From Azadirachta indica (taxonomy: Eukaryota; Streptophyta; Magnoliopsida; Sapindales; Meliaceae): 64,000 nt of DNA. Positions 48,171 to 60,048 of the stretch are shown here, piece after piece. A program made the position numbers and the translations under genes. Each line of letters starts with the position of its first letter. The stretch's first letter is position 1. The notes beneath the pieces were generated by a model. The model had not been told where the DNA came from. It saw only the letters and a list, made by a program, of their open reading frames with translations, and did not search any database. The stretch covers positions 2,072,663-2,136,662 of the forward strand of contig CM040442.1 in NCBI GenBank assembly GCA_022749755.1, given 5' to 3'.

Positions 48171-50980
48171 TTTAGTCGATTTTGTTATTTAAATTTTTTA
48201 AATGTAAATTGAAACACTCGTTCTTACTCATATTGTGAATTTTAATTAATTAATATATATCAGTTAATTCAACAACTAATCTAATTAATAAATCACAAAT
48301 AAAATATTAAAAGACAATTTTAACGTGGTTCAAAATTTTCAATTTTACGTTCACGAGACCATGTCTAAAGAAAAATAATCCACTAAAAAATAAAATGATA
48401 TAAATACAAATAGCCTCGTATAAATGGAAAAGCCCTTCTTTGTTGTCACTGTTGTATAAGATCTCTTTCGGGATGTCTTTGTTTCGCAAGATTTCCTCGT
48501 TTTTGATATCATTGAACTCCCTCCAATGAACACAACTTCTCTCAAAGAAAATGGTGTAATTGATGATATGGCACTTAATTTCCTAGTCAAATGGGATCAA
48601 ATTAAGTGATGGGATGTGGTGATTCATTCTGTTTCTTTCAATTTTCAAGTTTATCCATTAGTTTAGAAGTTTTAGTTATGTTATCTTTTAAGTTGGTTTA
48701 AATAACTTCTAACAGTATGTTGGAAGCAAAGTTGAATTATTTTGAGTAGTGTAATCTTGTAGCTTATTGTTTTGGAATTCTTTGTTCAATTCTGGTATTT
48801 GTTTTCAAATCAACAAATTGATTCTTCACTCTTGTTTCTATATTTTCTTTCTAATTTTGAAGCTGCATCAGGCTTTTGGTATCAGAGCCAAAACAATATC
48901 TATTTTTATTTATCGACACACTCCTTCAATTTCTATTTTTTCCTCTCTCTCACAATAGATAGCCTAACCCACACCCAAACATCCAACCTATTTCTAAAAT
49001 TACGGTTACTTACCATCTTCTAGCCGCAAACTATCGATAAACCATTATTCCCAGTTTGATTAATCCCATTGATCGACCGACACAAGAATTGCCACCTTAA
49101 ATTTGTCTCTTCTAACACTTCCAGCAACATAATACCCATTTTCTTTTACCCACTTTTTCCAACACAATTTGTTCTAAATCCCTAAACACAATCACCTCCC
49201 ACCACTTCCTACACTTAATTATATACCAACCACCACCAGACGGATATCCGCACTTACCTTTTGCTACCAATTGAACCTTTTTTCTTTAAAAAAAAAAAAA
49301 ATTCCTTTCTTAAAACACAACATAGAATATGCCTTCTAAAAGGAATGCTCGTGCTAAAACTGCACGTGTAGAAGGAATTGGGCGTGAAAATATTGCTACA
49401 CTCATTCAGAGAGTGGATTTGTTGGCTCAACAGGTAGCTAACTTGGAAACAAGACAAACCACGACACCTACCATCCAAACTTATTCAGTTGAAGATGAGA
49501 ATGATGAAGACTTTGACAATCCTTTGGCAAACACAGACGACCAGCAAGTTCCAACACAACAACGACGTGTTCCCATTCAAGATCGACGATGGAAATCTTG
49601 CTTAAAAATTGATATTCCAGAATTTCTTGGTAGCTGTCAACCAAAAGATTTATTGGATTGGATTAACGCTATGGAAGAGGTTTTGGAATTGAAAGAGGTA
49701 CCGGAGGATAAACGAGTTTCTTTGGTTGCAACAAGAGTTCGCGGCAGAGTAGCACCATGGTGGTAGCAAGTCAAAACCACAAGATTTCGGCAGGGAAAGA
49801 AGAAAATTGATTCTTGGGAGAAATTAAAGAAACATTTGCATGCAGAATTTTTACCATATAATTATAGTCGATTGATGTACCAACGGCTACAGAATTTGCG
49901 ACATGGAAATCGAACTATCAGTGAATAAACACTGAATTTTACTGGTTAATGGCCCGAACTGATTTGTCAGAGACAGGAGAACAATTGATGTCATGATATG
50001 TTGGGGGATTGGGTATACAATTTCAAGATACACTGAACTTGTTTGATCCTTATTCTGTTTTTGAAGCACATCAAAGAGCTTTGCAGTTAGAAAAGTAGTT
50101 CAATTGTCGGTTAGGTGACTAAAAAAAAAAAATTGTTCGTGGCATTCCAGACATGACACCATAATTTAAGAGTATTAGATCTTCCAAATATGTGGCTACA
50201 CCAAGAAAGATAACCGGGGTTGGTCAGGTTGGTAAAGCTCAAACTTTTGGTCAGGTTAGTAAAGTTCAAACTTCTAGCTCAACGGTTCGTTGTTTCACAT
50301 GTGGAGAAATGGGACATCGCATGTATGAGTGTAAGAAGACGAAGTATGGCAAAGGGCTGTATGTAGAAAATGAAAGCTACTTGAGGATCAAGAAGAGGAA
50401 TTTCTATGCAGAAGATCCAGATCGTGACGCAGCAGAAGGTCCATAACCTATTGAAGAATTTTTCCGTGGTGATTATAGAACAATGTTGGTAGTAAGAAGA
50501 ACCTGTCTCACACCACAAGGTCCAGATAAAGATCAATGGTTGCGACACAACATCTTTTAGACCACTTGCGCTATCGAACGGAAAGTGTGTCGATTAGTTA
50601 TTGACTTAGGAAGTTGTGAGAATGTAGTTTCTAGGGAACCGCTGAAGAAATTGTTGTTGAAAACAGAACCTCACCAAAATCCATATAAGCTATCTTGGTT
50701 GAAGAAAGGAAGCGAGGTAACAGTTTCTGAAAGTAGTCTGGTTTCATTATCCATTGGGTAAAGTTGTGTAGACAAGGTTTGGTGTGATGTGGTGCCAATG
50801 GATGCATGTCATCTATTGTTAGGTACACCTTGGCAGTATGATAGAAAAGTGGTTCATGATGGTGGGAAAAATACATACAATTTTACGTTTGGCAACACAA
50901 AAATTACTTTTGTTCCATGTACAGAATTTGCTTCAAAACCAACGTCTAGTCAAATACCATGTGCAATTTTTTATTGCTGA
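48171..50980 (+). mobile_element. Ty3/gypsy element 5' part: LTR, PBS, gag, protease (copy B)
   Basis: Nearly identical to 12507-15298. LTR end CA at 48869-48870, primer site TGGTATCAGAGCC at 48877-48889. The gag ATG (49329) is intact here and opens 145 codons, with an N-terminal coiled coil (IATLIQRVDLLAQQVANLETRQ) and the gag core to a TAG after RGRVAPWW. Later stops match those in copy A. Knuckle CFTCGEMGHRMYEC at 50291-50332; protease D-L-G at 50603-50611 in place of D-S-G. No RT, integrase or 3' LTR; it joins the tandem repeats at the same base as copy A. The shared stops and junction show that the copies are products of duplication, not two insertions. Confidence 0.85.
49329..49766 (+). 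pseudogene. gypsy gag, N-terminal open part
   Basis: 145-residue open segment of the element above. It has a basic start (PSKRNARAKTARVEG), a coiled coil, an acidic Gln-rich linker, and the retrotransposon-gag start (LKIDIPEFLGSCQPKDLLDWINAMEEVLELKEVPEDKRVSL). It stops with TAG where the family usually continues W-W-x-Q-x-K; gag sequence continues in frame after the stop. The copy at about 13638-14076 lacks the ATG and has an extra TAG at 13908-13910. Confidence 0.75.
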
Positions 50981-50986
50981 TTAAAA

Positions 50987-53520
50987 AAATGAAATTATCA
51001 AAAATAGTTATCATTAGGTGTGATAATTTGAAACATGACACAATTATTCGAGAAGAATTTGATACTATTACATGGAATTGGATTTGAAAATTTTGACACA
51101 AATAATAATTATGTCATATTCATATCAAATTGTTAATAATCATATTGTAATTGTGTTTGACCTTCCTAAGTAGTTTATTTATTTAAAATACGATTAATTA
51201 TATTATGCCTAAATGAATAATCGTATATAAACAAATCGAGTCTTAAATGGAAGATCGTGTCTAAATGAATCGAGTATTAAACGAATAATCATGCTAAAAT
51301 GAATCAAATTTTAAATAAATAATCGTGTCTATATAAACGGGTTGTATTTAGATTTAAAAAGACATGAATAATAAATAAAGTGTATTCATGTCACATGAAC
51401 AATAAATGGATTGTATTTGTGTGAAGCAAAATACGATTTGTTTTTCCAAATTGCCGCCACCGCTAGTTATCATATTTTGGAACCAAATTTTTCTGCAAAA
51501 TAATCGTATCCATGTAGAAATAATTATTTAAAGTTAACTCGTAACATCCCGATTTTTAAGTTTACATATATAGTTTAAAATATATTTATACTAAATTATA
51601 AGATCATCAATGTAACCATCTCTAGTTCTTACTAAATATTTAATAGTTATCTAAAACTAATTTAAGTATCATCTTTAGTCAAATATCATGTGTACTTCTT
51701 TACTACTCATTAGGCAAATGAAACTATCAAAAATAATTATCGTTAGGTGTGATAATTTAAAACATGACACCATTATTTCACATGAATTCGATTCCACGAA
51801 ACAAATTTGAAATTTAAAAATTGGACATTAATAATAATTATGTCAAATTCATAGTGAACTGTTAATAATTGTGTCGTATTCGTGTCTGATTTTTCTAACT
51901 CATTTATTCATTTAAGACACGATTAATTATATTATGTCTAAATGAATAATCGTATATAAACAAATTGAGTCTTAAATGAATGGTCGTGCCTAAATGAATT
52001 TAGTATTAAACGAATAATCGTGGCTAAATTAATCATATTTTAAATGAATAATGGTGTCTAGATAAACAAGTTGTATTTAGATTTAAAAAAATCAACAAGA
52101 GTAGTAAATGAATCGTATTCATGTCATATGAATAATAAATCAATTGTGTTTGTATTAACCAAAATACGATTTGTGTATCCAAATTGCCACCACCGCTAGT
52201 TCCATATTTTGGGACCAAAGTTTTTTGTAAAATAATCGCATTCATATAGGAGCGATTATGTAAAGTTAACTTGTAATATCTCAATTTTTAATTCTCCATA
52301 TATAGTCTAAAATATATTTATGCTAAATTATAGAACTAAAATTCGATACTCTTAAACGGACTTGGATTTGAAAATTTTGACACGAATGATAATTGTGTGA
52401 TCTTCACATCAAATTATTAATAATTGTGTCGTATTCGTGTTTGATCTTCTTAACTAGTTTATTCATTTAAGACAATATTAATTATATTATGCCTAAACGA
52501 ATTATCGTATGTAAACAAATCGAGTCTTAAATGAACGATCATACCTAAATGAATCGAGTATTAAACGAATAATCGAGCCTAAATAATTCAAGTTTAAATG
52601 ATTTATTGTATTTATATAAACGGATTGTATTTAGATTTAAGAAAATCGACATGAATAGTAAACAAATCATATTCATGTCACATGAACAATAAATGAATTG
52701 AATTCATGTTGAACAAAATACTATTTGTTTATCCAAATTGCCACCACCACTAATTATCATATTTTGGGGCCAAGTTTTTTTGTAAAATAAGTGCATTCAT
52801 ATAGGAGTAATTATGTAGAGTTAACTTGTAATATCGCAAATTTTAACTCTCTCTATATATTGTCTAAAATGTATTGATGCAAAATATAGTACCATCAACG
52901 TATCTATCTCTAGTTCTTACTGATTATTTAACTGTTATCTAATATTGATTTAAGTATCATATTTACTCAAATATCATCTGTAATTCTTTATTACTCATTA
53001 GAAAAATGAAATTATCAAAAACAGTTATCACTAGATGAGATAATTTGGAACACTATACAATTATTTGACACAAATTCAATGCTATTGAATGGATTTGGAT
53101 TTGAAAATTTTGACACGAATAATAATTGTGTCATTTTCATATCAAATTGTTAATAATTGAGTCGTATTCGTGTTTGATCTTCCAAACTAATTTATTCTTT
53201 TAAGACATGATTAATTATATTATACCTAAATGAATTATCGTACGTAAACAAATCGAATCTTAAATAAACGATTGTGCCTAAATGAATTGAGTATTAAATG
53301 AATAGTTAAGCCTAAATAAATAATCATATCTATATAAACGGTTGTATTTAGATTTAAAATAATCTGCAGAAATAGAAACAAATAGTATTCATGTCACATG
53401 AGAAATAACATGTTGACTAAAATACAATTTGTTTATGCAAATTGTCACCACCACTAGTTATCATGTTTTGGGACCAAATTTTTTTGTAAAATAATCCTAT
53501 TCATTTAAGAGTAATCATAT
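50987..53520 (+). repeat. ~710-bp tandem repeat array S3
   Basis: Landmarks at 50987, 51717 and 53004. The second unit is cut near 52335, where GAACTAAAATTCGATACTC joins it to a later unit; this later part is the same as the start of the window (1-620). It runs into the P450 5' flank at about 53520. Confidence 0.9.
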
Positions 53521-54573
53521 AAAGTTAATTTATAACATCTCAATTTTTTATTCTCAATGTATTTACAATCTAGTAAAGTTAATTAACTTGCAGCATCCTA
53601 CCCCTTGACACTCGTGACTTATTTTCGATCTAATAAAGTTCCCTTGCAACATCTCAACTTTTGGCTTTCAGCATTACAAATTCTGTCAACAACTATTTAT
53701 TTTATATACTTAGCAATTAATATGTCGAAATCAAAATAAATAAATAAATAAATAAATAGATAATTTGTCAAATACGCAAGGCATTGAATCAGAATTAAAA
53801 AAATAGAAAATCCTTGGTTTTTCTCATGCAATGAATTTGGAGATATAGTCAACTCTTTATCTTATTAAAGTAGCCATCTTATTTTTTGAATGACAAGAAC
53901 TATGTCATCATAATAACACTTTGTTTTTATTAATTGATTCTTGAAAGATAGTATTAATTCATGACTCTATTTAATTATTTAAATAAATAAAAAATATTTT
54001 TTTATACGGGTATTTATATTTTAAAAAATATTATAGAAATTTGTTCTCAAAATTTATTAAATAAATGCATATAAAATAAAAGGTATTTATAATATATTTT
54101 AAACATATAAATAGAGTCATGTTTATTATGGTTTTATTTTTAAAAGTAATTAAAATAAAGATGTAATTAACTTCAATGTTCATTTTTAAAACGATGAAAA
54201 GACAGAAAACATATTTTTTAATTTTTAACTGTCATTCTAGGACATTGATATTATATTATTTCTGATCTGGGGTCCCGTTGAATTCATTTACGCTGATATG
54301 GAGGTCTTTAATTTCATTTTTGTTTCTGATTCCTTAGCTGCCACATCCAATCACATCAGTACTGTCCTATATATATAACTATATATACACATAAACCAAA
54401 TTAATATAGGTATATATGGTAATTATCAGTTTCAATTGTCATAATTTCTTAATGAGTTGATGTAACATCATGATCTTTTGTCCGTTATCACCTCTAAAAA
54501 TTGCAGTATAAATTTGGCCATAACCATATCTAAAGCCACAGATTGAAAGAGTTGCAGTCTTTTTACAAACAAA
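53521..54573 (+). promoter_or_regulatory. P450 5' flank, pseudogene-type (third copy)
   Basis: Collinear with 621-1599 and 20231-21271. It contains an (AAAT)n run at about 53735-53765. The TATA-like element near 54507 is TATAAAT, 67 bp before the ATG. Confidence 0.6.
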
Positions 54574-55097
54574 ATGAGTTCATTAACGGATTTTTCAATA
54601 TCCCACATTCTCTAATTTCCACCCTTTCCTCTTCTTTTAACTTCTATTCTCTTCTTTTTCATTCTTATTAGATATTTTCAGAAATCTAGAGGCCAAGGCA
54701 AGGTTCCTCCAGGGCCAAAACCTCTGCCTATTATCGAAAACTTGCATCTGTTGACAGGTGGATTACCACATCATTTCTGACAAGATTATGTAAGAAATAT
54801 GGTCCTGTAATGAAACTACAACTCTGTCAGATTTCTGCTGTGGTTATTTCATCACCTGATGCAGCCAAAGAGGTGTTAATGACATATGATATTAGCATTG
54901 CTGATAGGCCTGAAGTTTATGCTACTGAAATAGTGACATATGATCATTCAAATCTTGTCTTAGCTCTTTATGCTGAATACTGGAGACAAATGAGGAAGAT
55001 AGCTATGACTAAGCTCTTCAGTACTAATCGTGTTCTGTCTTTCAAATCAATAAGGGAAGAAAAGGTATGGAATCTTGTTCAATTCATTTGTTCATCC
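54574..55097 (+). pseudogene. CYP71-type P450, 5' third
   Basis: It matches exon 1 of the 31711 gene through the C-helix region: PPGPKPLPII hinge, KLQLCQISAVVISSPDAAKEVL, EIVTYDHSNLV, AEYWRQMRKIAMTKLFS, REEKVWNLVQFICSS. Disabling changes include a CAA-to-TAA stop in the anchor (ILQF to IL-stop-F) and a 1-bp loss at GLPHH causing a stop. Homology ends abruptly at TTCATC (about 55097), so the I helix and heme domain are absent. Several conserved positions have drifted (FAPYAEYW to LALYAEYW), consistent with long pseudogene status. Confidence 0.9.
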
Positions 55098-55255
55098 CAC
55101 GACTAATTTTATAGAATATGAACTAATTATATCCAACGACTTGCCTAATTTTATCCCACGACTTTTGTCTAAGTTTCTAATAAAAACAACTAAGATAAGA
55201 TAATTGTTAGGTTACTTATTGCATAAATCTTGACACATAAATAATAGATAACATG
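55098..55255. other. Unassigned 158 bp between P450 fragment and Copia 2
   Basis: It replaces the rest of P450 exon 1. CCCACGACT and TAATTTTAT recur twice, suggesting a small repeat. It ends ACATG, the Copia 2 target site. No coding sequence. Confidence 0.5.
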
Positions 55256-55941
55256 TGTTGGGTTGGGTTTCACTCTTATTTGGAGAAGGCCTAATTTTGA
55301 AGCCCACTTGATTAATGGGATTTTAGATTTGTTTTGTGGCTATATAAGTTGTATGTGTGTAAAGGAGTGCAAATCGTAAGAGGGAAAGCATTTTTTCAAA
55401 AAATTTCAATCCTATACAGTTTTCATCAAACTTACAATCGGGTCACGATTTGAACTCTATTTAGCTCAAATTTTACATAAAGATTTTACACACATAGTTC
55501 TTAATTTTTTACAGTGTGATTGACCATTAAAACTCTTTAACACGTCCAAAATTTACGTTTATAGCATTTCCAGTTTTTAGAATTTTTCTGCAGTCTTATT
55601 TTGACTCTTCCATTTTGGTGTTCATCTATTATTGTATTTGGTGAGGTTTTCCTTGACTCTCACTTTATGGTTAAGTCTTTATTTATTTTTAAGGCTGTAA
55701 TCCTATGAGAAGTCTCTTGTACTTTTTATTTGGTAATGGTGGGTTCTTTTTTACCGTGATTTTTTACTTTTACTCACATTGAGGGGAGGTTTTTTCCACA
55801 TAAATTTGGCATTTCTTGTAGTTTTTAATTTGATTATTCTTGTTATTTTTATTATTTTTGATCTTTCTATTTACTTCATCTTGGTTCAAATAAAGTGAGA
55901 AGAAATAAATTTGTACTAGTTTATCTTGGTTTTTCCTAACA
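55256..55941 (+). repeat. Copia 2, 5' LTR
   Basis: 686 bp, TGTTGGGTTGGG to CCTAACA, preceded by target duplication ACATG (55251-55255). It is followed by a degenerate primer site (AGTAGTATCATACC for AGTGGTATCAGAGC). Confidence 0.95.
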
Positions 55942-58900
55942 AAGTAGTATCATACCTGAGTTCAATTAATGAGTTATTGTTTTGTTTTGAACGATGGAGG
56001 TTAATGCAAGTAGAATGGTGAATTTGAATGGTTCTAACTATGCACTTTGGAAGGGTAAGATAAAATATTTTCTTTATGTCAAATATTACTATCTACTGGT
56101 GTTTGCTACTAAGAAAGTCGATCATAAAACAAATAAAGAATGGCCTTTAATGCATCAACAGGTTTGTGAATACATTAGGCAGTGGGTTGATGATAATGTG
56201 TTGAACCATATAAATAGGGAAAAAAATGCTCAGACGCTTTGGAACAAGTTAGAATAGTTTTATGCCAAGAAGACAAGGAATAACAAGTTGTTTTTGATAA
56301 AATAGATAATGGCCTTGAGATATAGAGATGGAACTTTGGTGAATGATCGCTTAAATACATTTCAGGGAATTATTAATCAACTTGTTGCTATAGGAATCAC
56401 TTTTGATGATGAAATTTAAGGTTTATAACTTCTTAGCGCCTTACCAGACTTATGAGAGACATTTAGGGTGGTGTTATCTAATTTTGCATCAGATGGTATT
56501 ATCTCTATAGAGTTTACTAAAAATAGAATCTTGAATGAAGAGACAAGAAGAAAAACACAGTGTTTCTCTTCATAGTCAAAAGCTTTAGTTTTACATTCTA
56601 AGGAAAGAAGTAAGAGCCAAGATTCTAGTAACAAAGAGCATAGCGAAAGCGAGTCAAGAAAAGGGTATAAAAATTTTAAGTGTCACCATTGTGGTAAGAA
56701 AGGGCATATCAAGAAATATTGCTATAAATGGTAAAAAGAGAATAAAAAGAGCAAACAAAAAGAAAAGAAAACCGACCATAATAATGATGATGATAGAGTT
56801 AATGTTATTTGTGAAGATATTTTGACTGTTCAAGAATATAATGCTATCAACCTTACCTATAGTAAGACTAGTTGAGTGATAAATAGTGATGCTTTTATTC
56901 ATATTACAGCTAGAAGGGATTTATTTTCCTCCTATACAGCTAGTGATTTTGAAGATGTCAGGACAGCTAATGAACAAGTGACATGATGTGCGGGTCTTGG
57001 AGATGTTTGCTTGAAGACTGCTAATGTCCATATTAGTTCTCAGGTATGTCAAGCATGTTCCAAATATTTGACTTAATCATTTTTCTGTTGGCAAGCTTTA
57101 TGATGTTGGCTTTGACAACAATATTTTAGGAGACAATTGGAAGCTCACAAGCTGGATTGCAGAATTCTTTTTAGAGTGAAACTTTGAGTACTGCAGCACT
57201 TGTTATAAATCTTTCTCCTAGCATTCTTTTGCAGCTTGAAGTGCTAGAAAGGATATAGTCAGACATGAATGTTTGTTATGATCATTTGCTTATCTTTGGT
57301 TGTAGTGCTTTTGTGTATATCTTTAAAGATGAAAGATCGAAGCTTGATGTAAAGACCAAACAGTACATATTTCTAGGTTATGGCCAAGATGAGTTTGGCT
57401 ATCAGTTATACGATTTAATTAGAAAGAAAATCATCAGAAACAGAGATGTTATGCTTATAGAGGATTTGACTACTGCAAACTTAGAGAAAAAAGAAAAGCT
57501 AGTGCCTCAGAACAGTAGTGTGCTAGTTGACTTTAACATAGTTATTCCCACACTAAGAAGGGGTCAACATACAAATGATGTTCATAATGATCAACCAAAT
57601 GTAGTTGATGCTAATGGTCCTACACAAAAAAGAGCAGCAGAAGATGTATAAATGAAGTAGTCAGTAGAGGAGATTCCTGTAATCTTACTTAAAACATCTA
57701 CTAAGAGTAGATAGGCTTATACTAAATACTCTATGCAAGATTATATTTAGCTGATTGACATAGGAAAGCTTGAGTGCTATGAAAAAGCTATTGAAAATAA
57801 TCACAGAGATGAGTGGATTTAAGCTATGCAGGATAAGATACGTTCTTTGCATGAAAACCATATTTTTAAGCTAGTCAAGTTGCCTAAAAACAAGAAAGCA
57901 CTGAAGAACAAGTAGGTGTTCAGAATAAAACATAAGGAACATAGTTTAAAGCTGCGGTATAAGGCAAGACTTGTTCCTAAAGATTGTGGGCAAAGAAAAA
58001 GCATTGATTTTGGAGATATATTTTCTCCAGTTGTAAAGATGGCTTCTATCCGTATATTACTTGGTTTGACAGCTAGTTTTGACTTAAAGATTGAGTAGAT
58101 AGACGTGAAGACCACTTTCCTTGATGATGACTTAGAGGAAGAAATCTGCATGCAGCAGTCAGAGGGATTCAAAGTAAAAGGCAAAGAAGATTATGTTTGC
58201 AAACTAAAGAAGAGTCTTTACGGGTTGAAGCAAGCAGCAAGGCAATGATATAGAAAATTTGAGTCAGTCATGTGAAAGCAAGACTACAAGAAAACTACTT
58301 CAGATAGTTGTGTTTTTATGCAAAAGTTTTTTGAGTGATGATTTTATAATTCTTTTACTCTATGTAGATGACATTCTTATTATTAGTAAGAATGCTCGTA
58401 TGATTGATGCTTTGAAGAAACAATTAAGTAACTCTTTTGCCATGAAAGACTTGGGTGCTGCAAAACAAATGTTAAGAATAACATTTGGACGGGACAGATT
58501 TGCAAGGAAGTTATATTTGCCACAAGAAAAGTATATTAAGAAAGTACTTCAACAGTTTCATATGAATAATGCTAAAGCAATATATAGCCATCTTACTCAT
58601 CACTTCAAACTACGCATCAAACAGTGTCCCATAATACATGATGAGAAAGAAGAGATGAAGAGAATTCCTCATGCTTTAGCAGTTGAATGCTTAATGTATG
58701 TCATGGTATGTACTAGACTAGACGTAACCTATACAGTTGGCACAATGAATCATTTTCTCTCAAATCCAAGCAAAGAGTATTGGAATGCTGTAAGATGGAT
58801 AATGAGATATTTGTGTGGTACGTTTGACTTGAAGCTTTCTTTTGGTAAAGGTAAACCTGTTTTAGTTAGCTTTACAAATCTAGACTTGGTTAGAGATATT

Positions 58901-59349
58901 GATTCTCGTAAATCTACTTTCGGTTATCTAATTAACTTTGTAGAAGGAGTTGTGTCCTGGCAATCTAAATTGCAAAAGTGCGTTGCTCTTTCAACAATAA
59001 AGGCAGAGTTCATTGCAGCAATTAAAGCTTGTAAAGAGTTGCTATGGATGAAAAAAGTTTCTTAGGGAACTTAATTTTGAGCAAGAGAGGTATATGTTGT
59101 TATATGACAATTAAAGCACTATTCATCTTAGAAAGATTTCTTCTTTTCAATCAAGATCGAAGTATATTGATACTTGTTACCCTTAGATATGAGATGTACT
59201 AAATGCTAAGTTATTAGATCTTGAAAAAGTTTACATAAAAAATAATGGTGTCGATTTGTTGACAAAGTCACTATCGAGGGACAAACTTGAGACTTAACGT
59301 TTGATCTTCAGAATAATGAATTTTCCCAAATAATTGTAAGGGAGAGCTT
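55942..59349 (+). mobile_element. Copia 2 internal region (gag, PR remnant, IN C-terminus, RT, RNase H)
   Basis: Gag starts at ATG 55994 (VNLNGSNYALWKGKIKYFLYVK) with a TAG at 56255-56257. CCHC knuckle CHHCGKKGHIKKYC at 56681-56722. The protease reads VINSDAF where D-S-G is expected. The pre-integrase and integrase core are deleted. The integrase C-terminal part (57265-57480: FGCSAFVYIFKDERSKLD, FLGYGQDEFGYQLYD) follows. RT runs 57826-58560: KHKEHSLKLRYKARLVPKD, SLYGLKQAARQ, and YVDD at 58361-58372. Its N-half is broken by TAG 57913-57915, TAG 58096-58098 and TGA 58246-58248 plus a frameshift near 58330. RNase H (58820-59062) ends ALSTIKAEFIAAIKACKELLWMKK. A polypurine tract (AAGGGAGAG) lies just before 59350. 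Not autonomous. Confidence 0.9.
58259..59065 (+). pseudogene. Copia 2 RT C-terminal half and RNase H, 268-codon open stretch
   Basis: The longest open segment in the window. It contains LLYVDDILIISKN (RT active site), FAMKDLGAAKQMLRI, LPQEKYIKKVLQQFHM, a degenerate thumb, YTVGTMNHFLSNPSKEYWNAVRWIMRYLCGT, and the RNase H FTNLDLVRDIDSRKSTFGYL. The start codon is not genuine: its first ~25 codons are out of frame with RT and the true RT frame enters near 58330. Known family: Ty1/Copia polyprotein. Not expected to be translated. Confidence 0.85.
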
Positions 59350-60048
59350 TGTTGGGTTGGGTTTCACTCTTATTTGGAGAAAGCTCAATTTTGAAGCCCA
59401 TATGGTTAATGGGATTTTAGGTTTGTTTTGTGGCTGTATGAGTTATATGTGTGTGAAGAATGAGTGCAAGCCATGAGAGGGAAAAATAGTGGTTTTCCAA
59501 AAAATTTTGGACTTGTGCAGTTTTCATTAGACTGACAATCGGGTGGCGATTTGAACTCCATTTTAGCTCAAATTTTGCGTGAAAATTCTACACACATAGT
59601 TCTTGATGTTTGACGGTGTGATTAACCATCAGAGCTCTCTATCATGCACAGAATTTGTGTTTACAACAACTCTGGTTTTCAGAATTTTTTTGCAGTTTCA
59701 TTTTGACTCTTCCATTTTCATGTTCATTTGTTGGTATATTTAATGAGGTTTTTCCTAAACTCTCACTTTGCGATTATGTCCTTATTTGTTTTTAAGGCTG
59801 TAATCTTGTGAGAAAACTCTTGTACTTCTTATTTGATGATAGTAGAAACTTTTTTTTTGCTGTGGTCTTTTACTCTTACTCATATTGAGGAGGAGGTTTT
59901 TTTTACGTAAATTTGATGTTTCTTGTAGTTTTTAATTTGATTATTCTTGTTATTTTTATTGTTTTTGGTCTACTTGATTGCTTCATTTTCGTTCAAGTAA
60001 AGTGAAAAAAGTTAAATTTGTAGTAGTTTCTCTTATTTCTTCCTAACA
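59350..60048 (+). repeat. Copia 2, 3' LTR
   Basis: 699 bp, TGTTGGGTTGGG to CCTAACA, followed by ACATG (60049-60053), a perfect 5-bp target duplication with 55251-55255. Differences from the 5' LTR are numerous, so the insertion is old. Confidence 0.95.

Noticed and set aside
15305..53520. CRISPR-like or centromeric interpretation of the regular repeats
   Set aside because: Units are ~710 bp with no short spacer/repeat alternation. Arrays are short, interrupted by genes and TEs, and their unit length is unlike typical 150-180-bp centromeric repeats.
57819..58184. 121-codon minus-strand open frame
   Set aside because: Antisense to the Copia reverse transcriptase.
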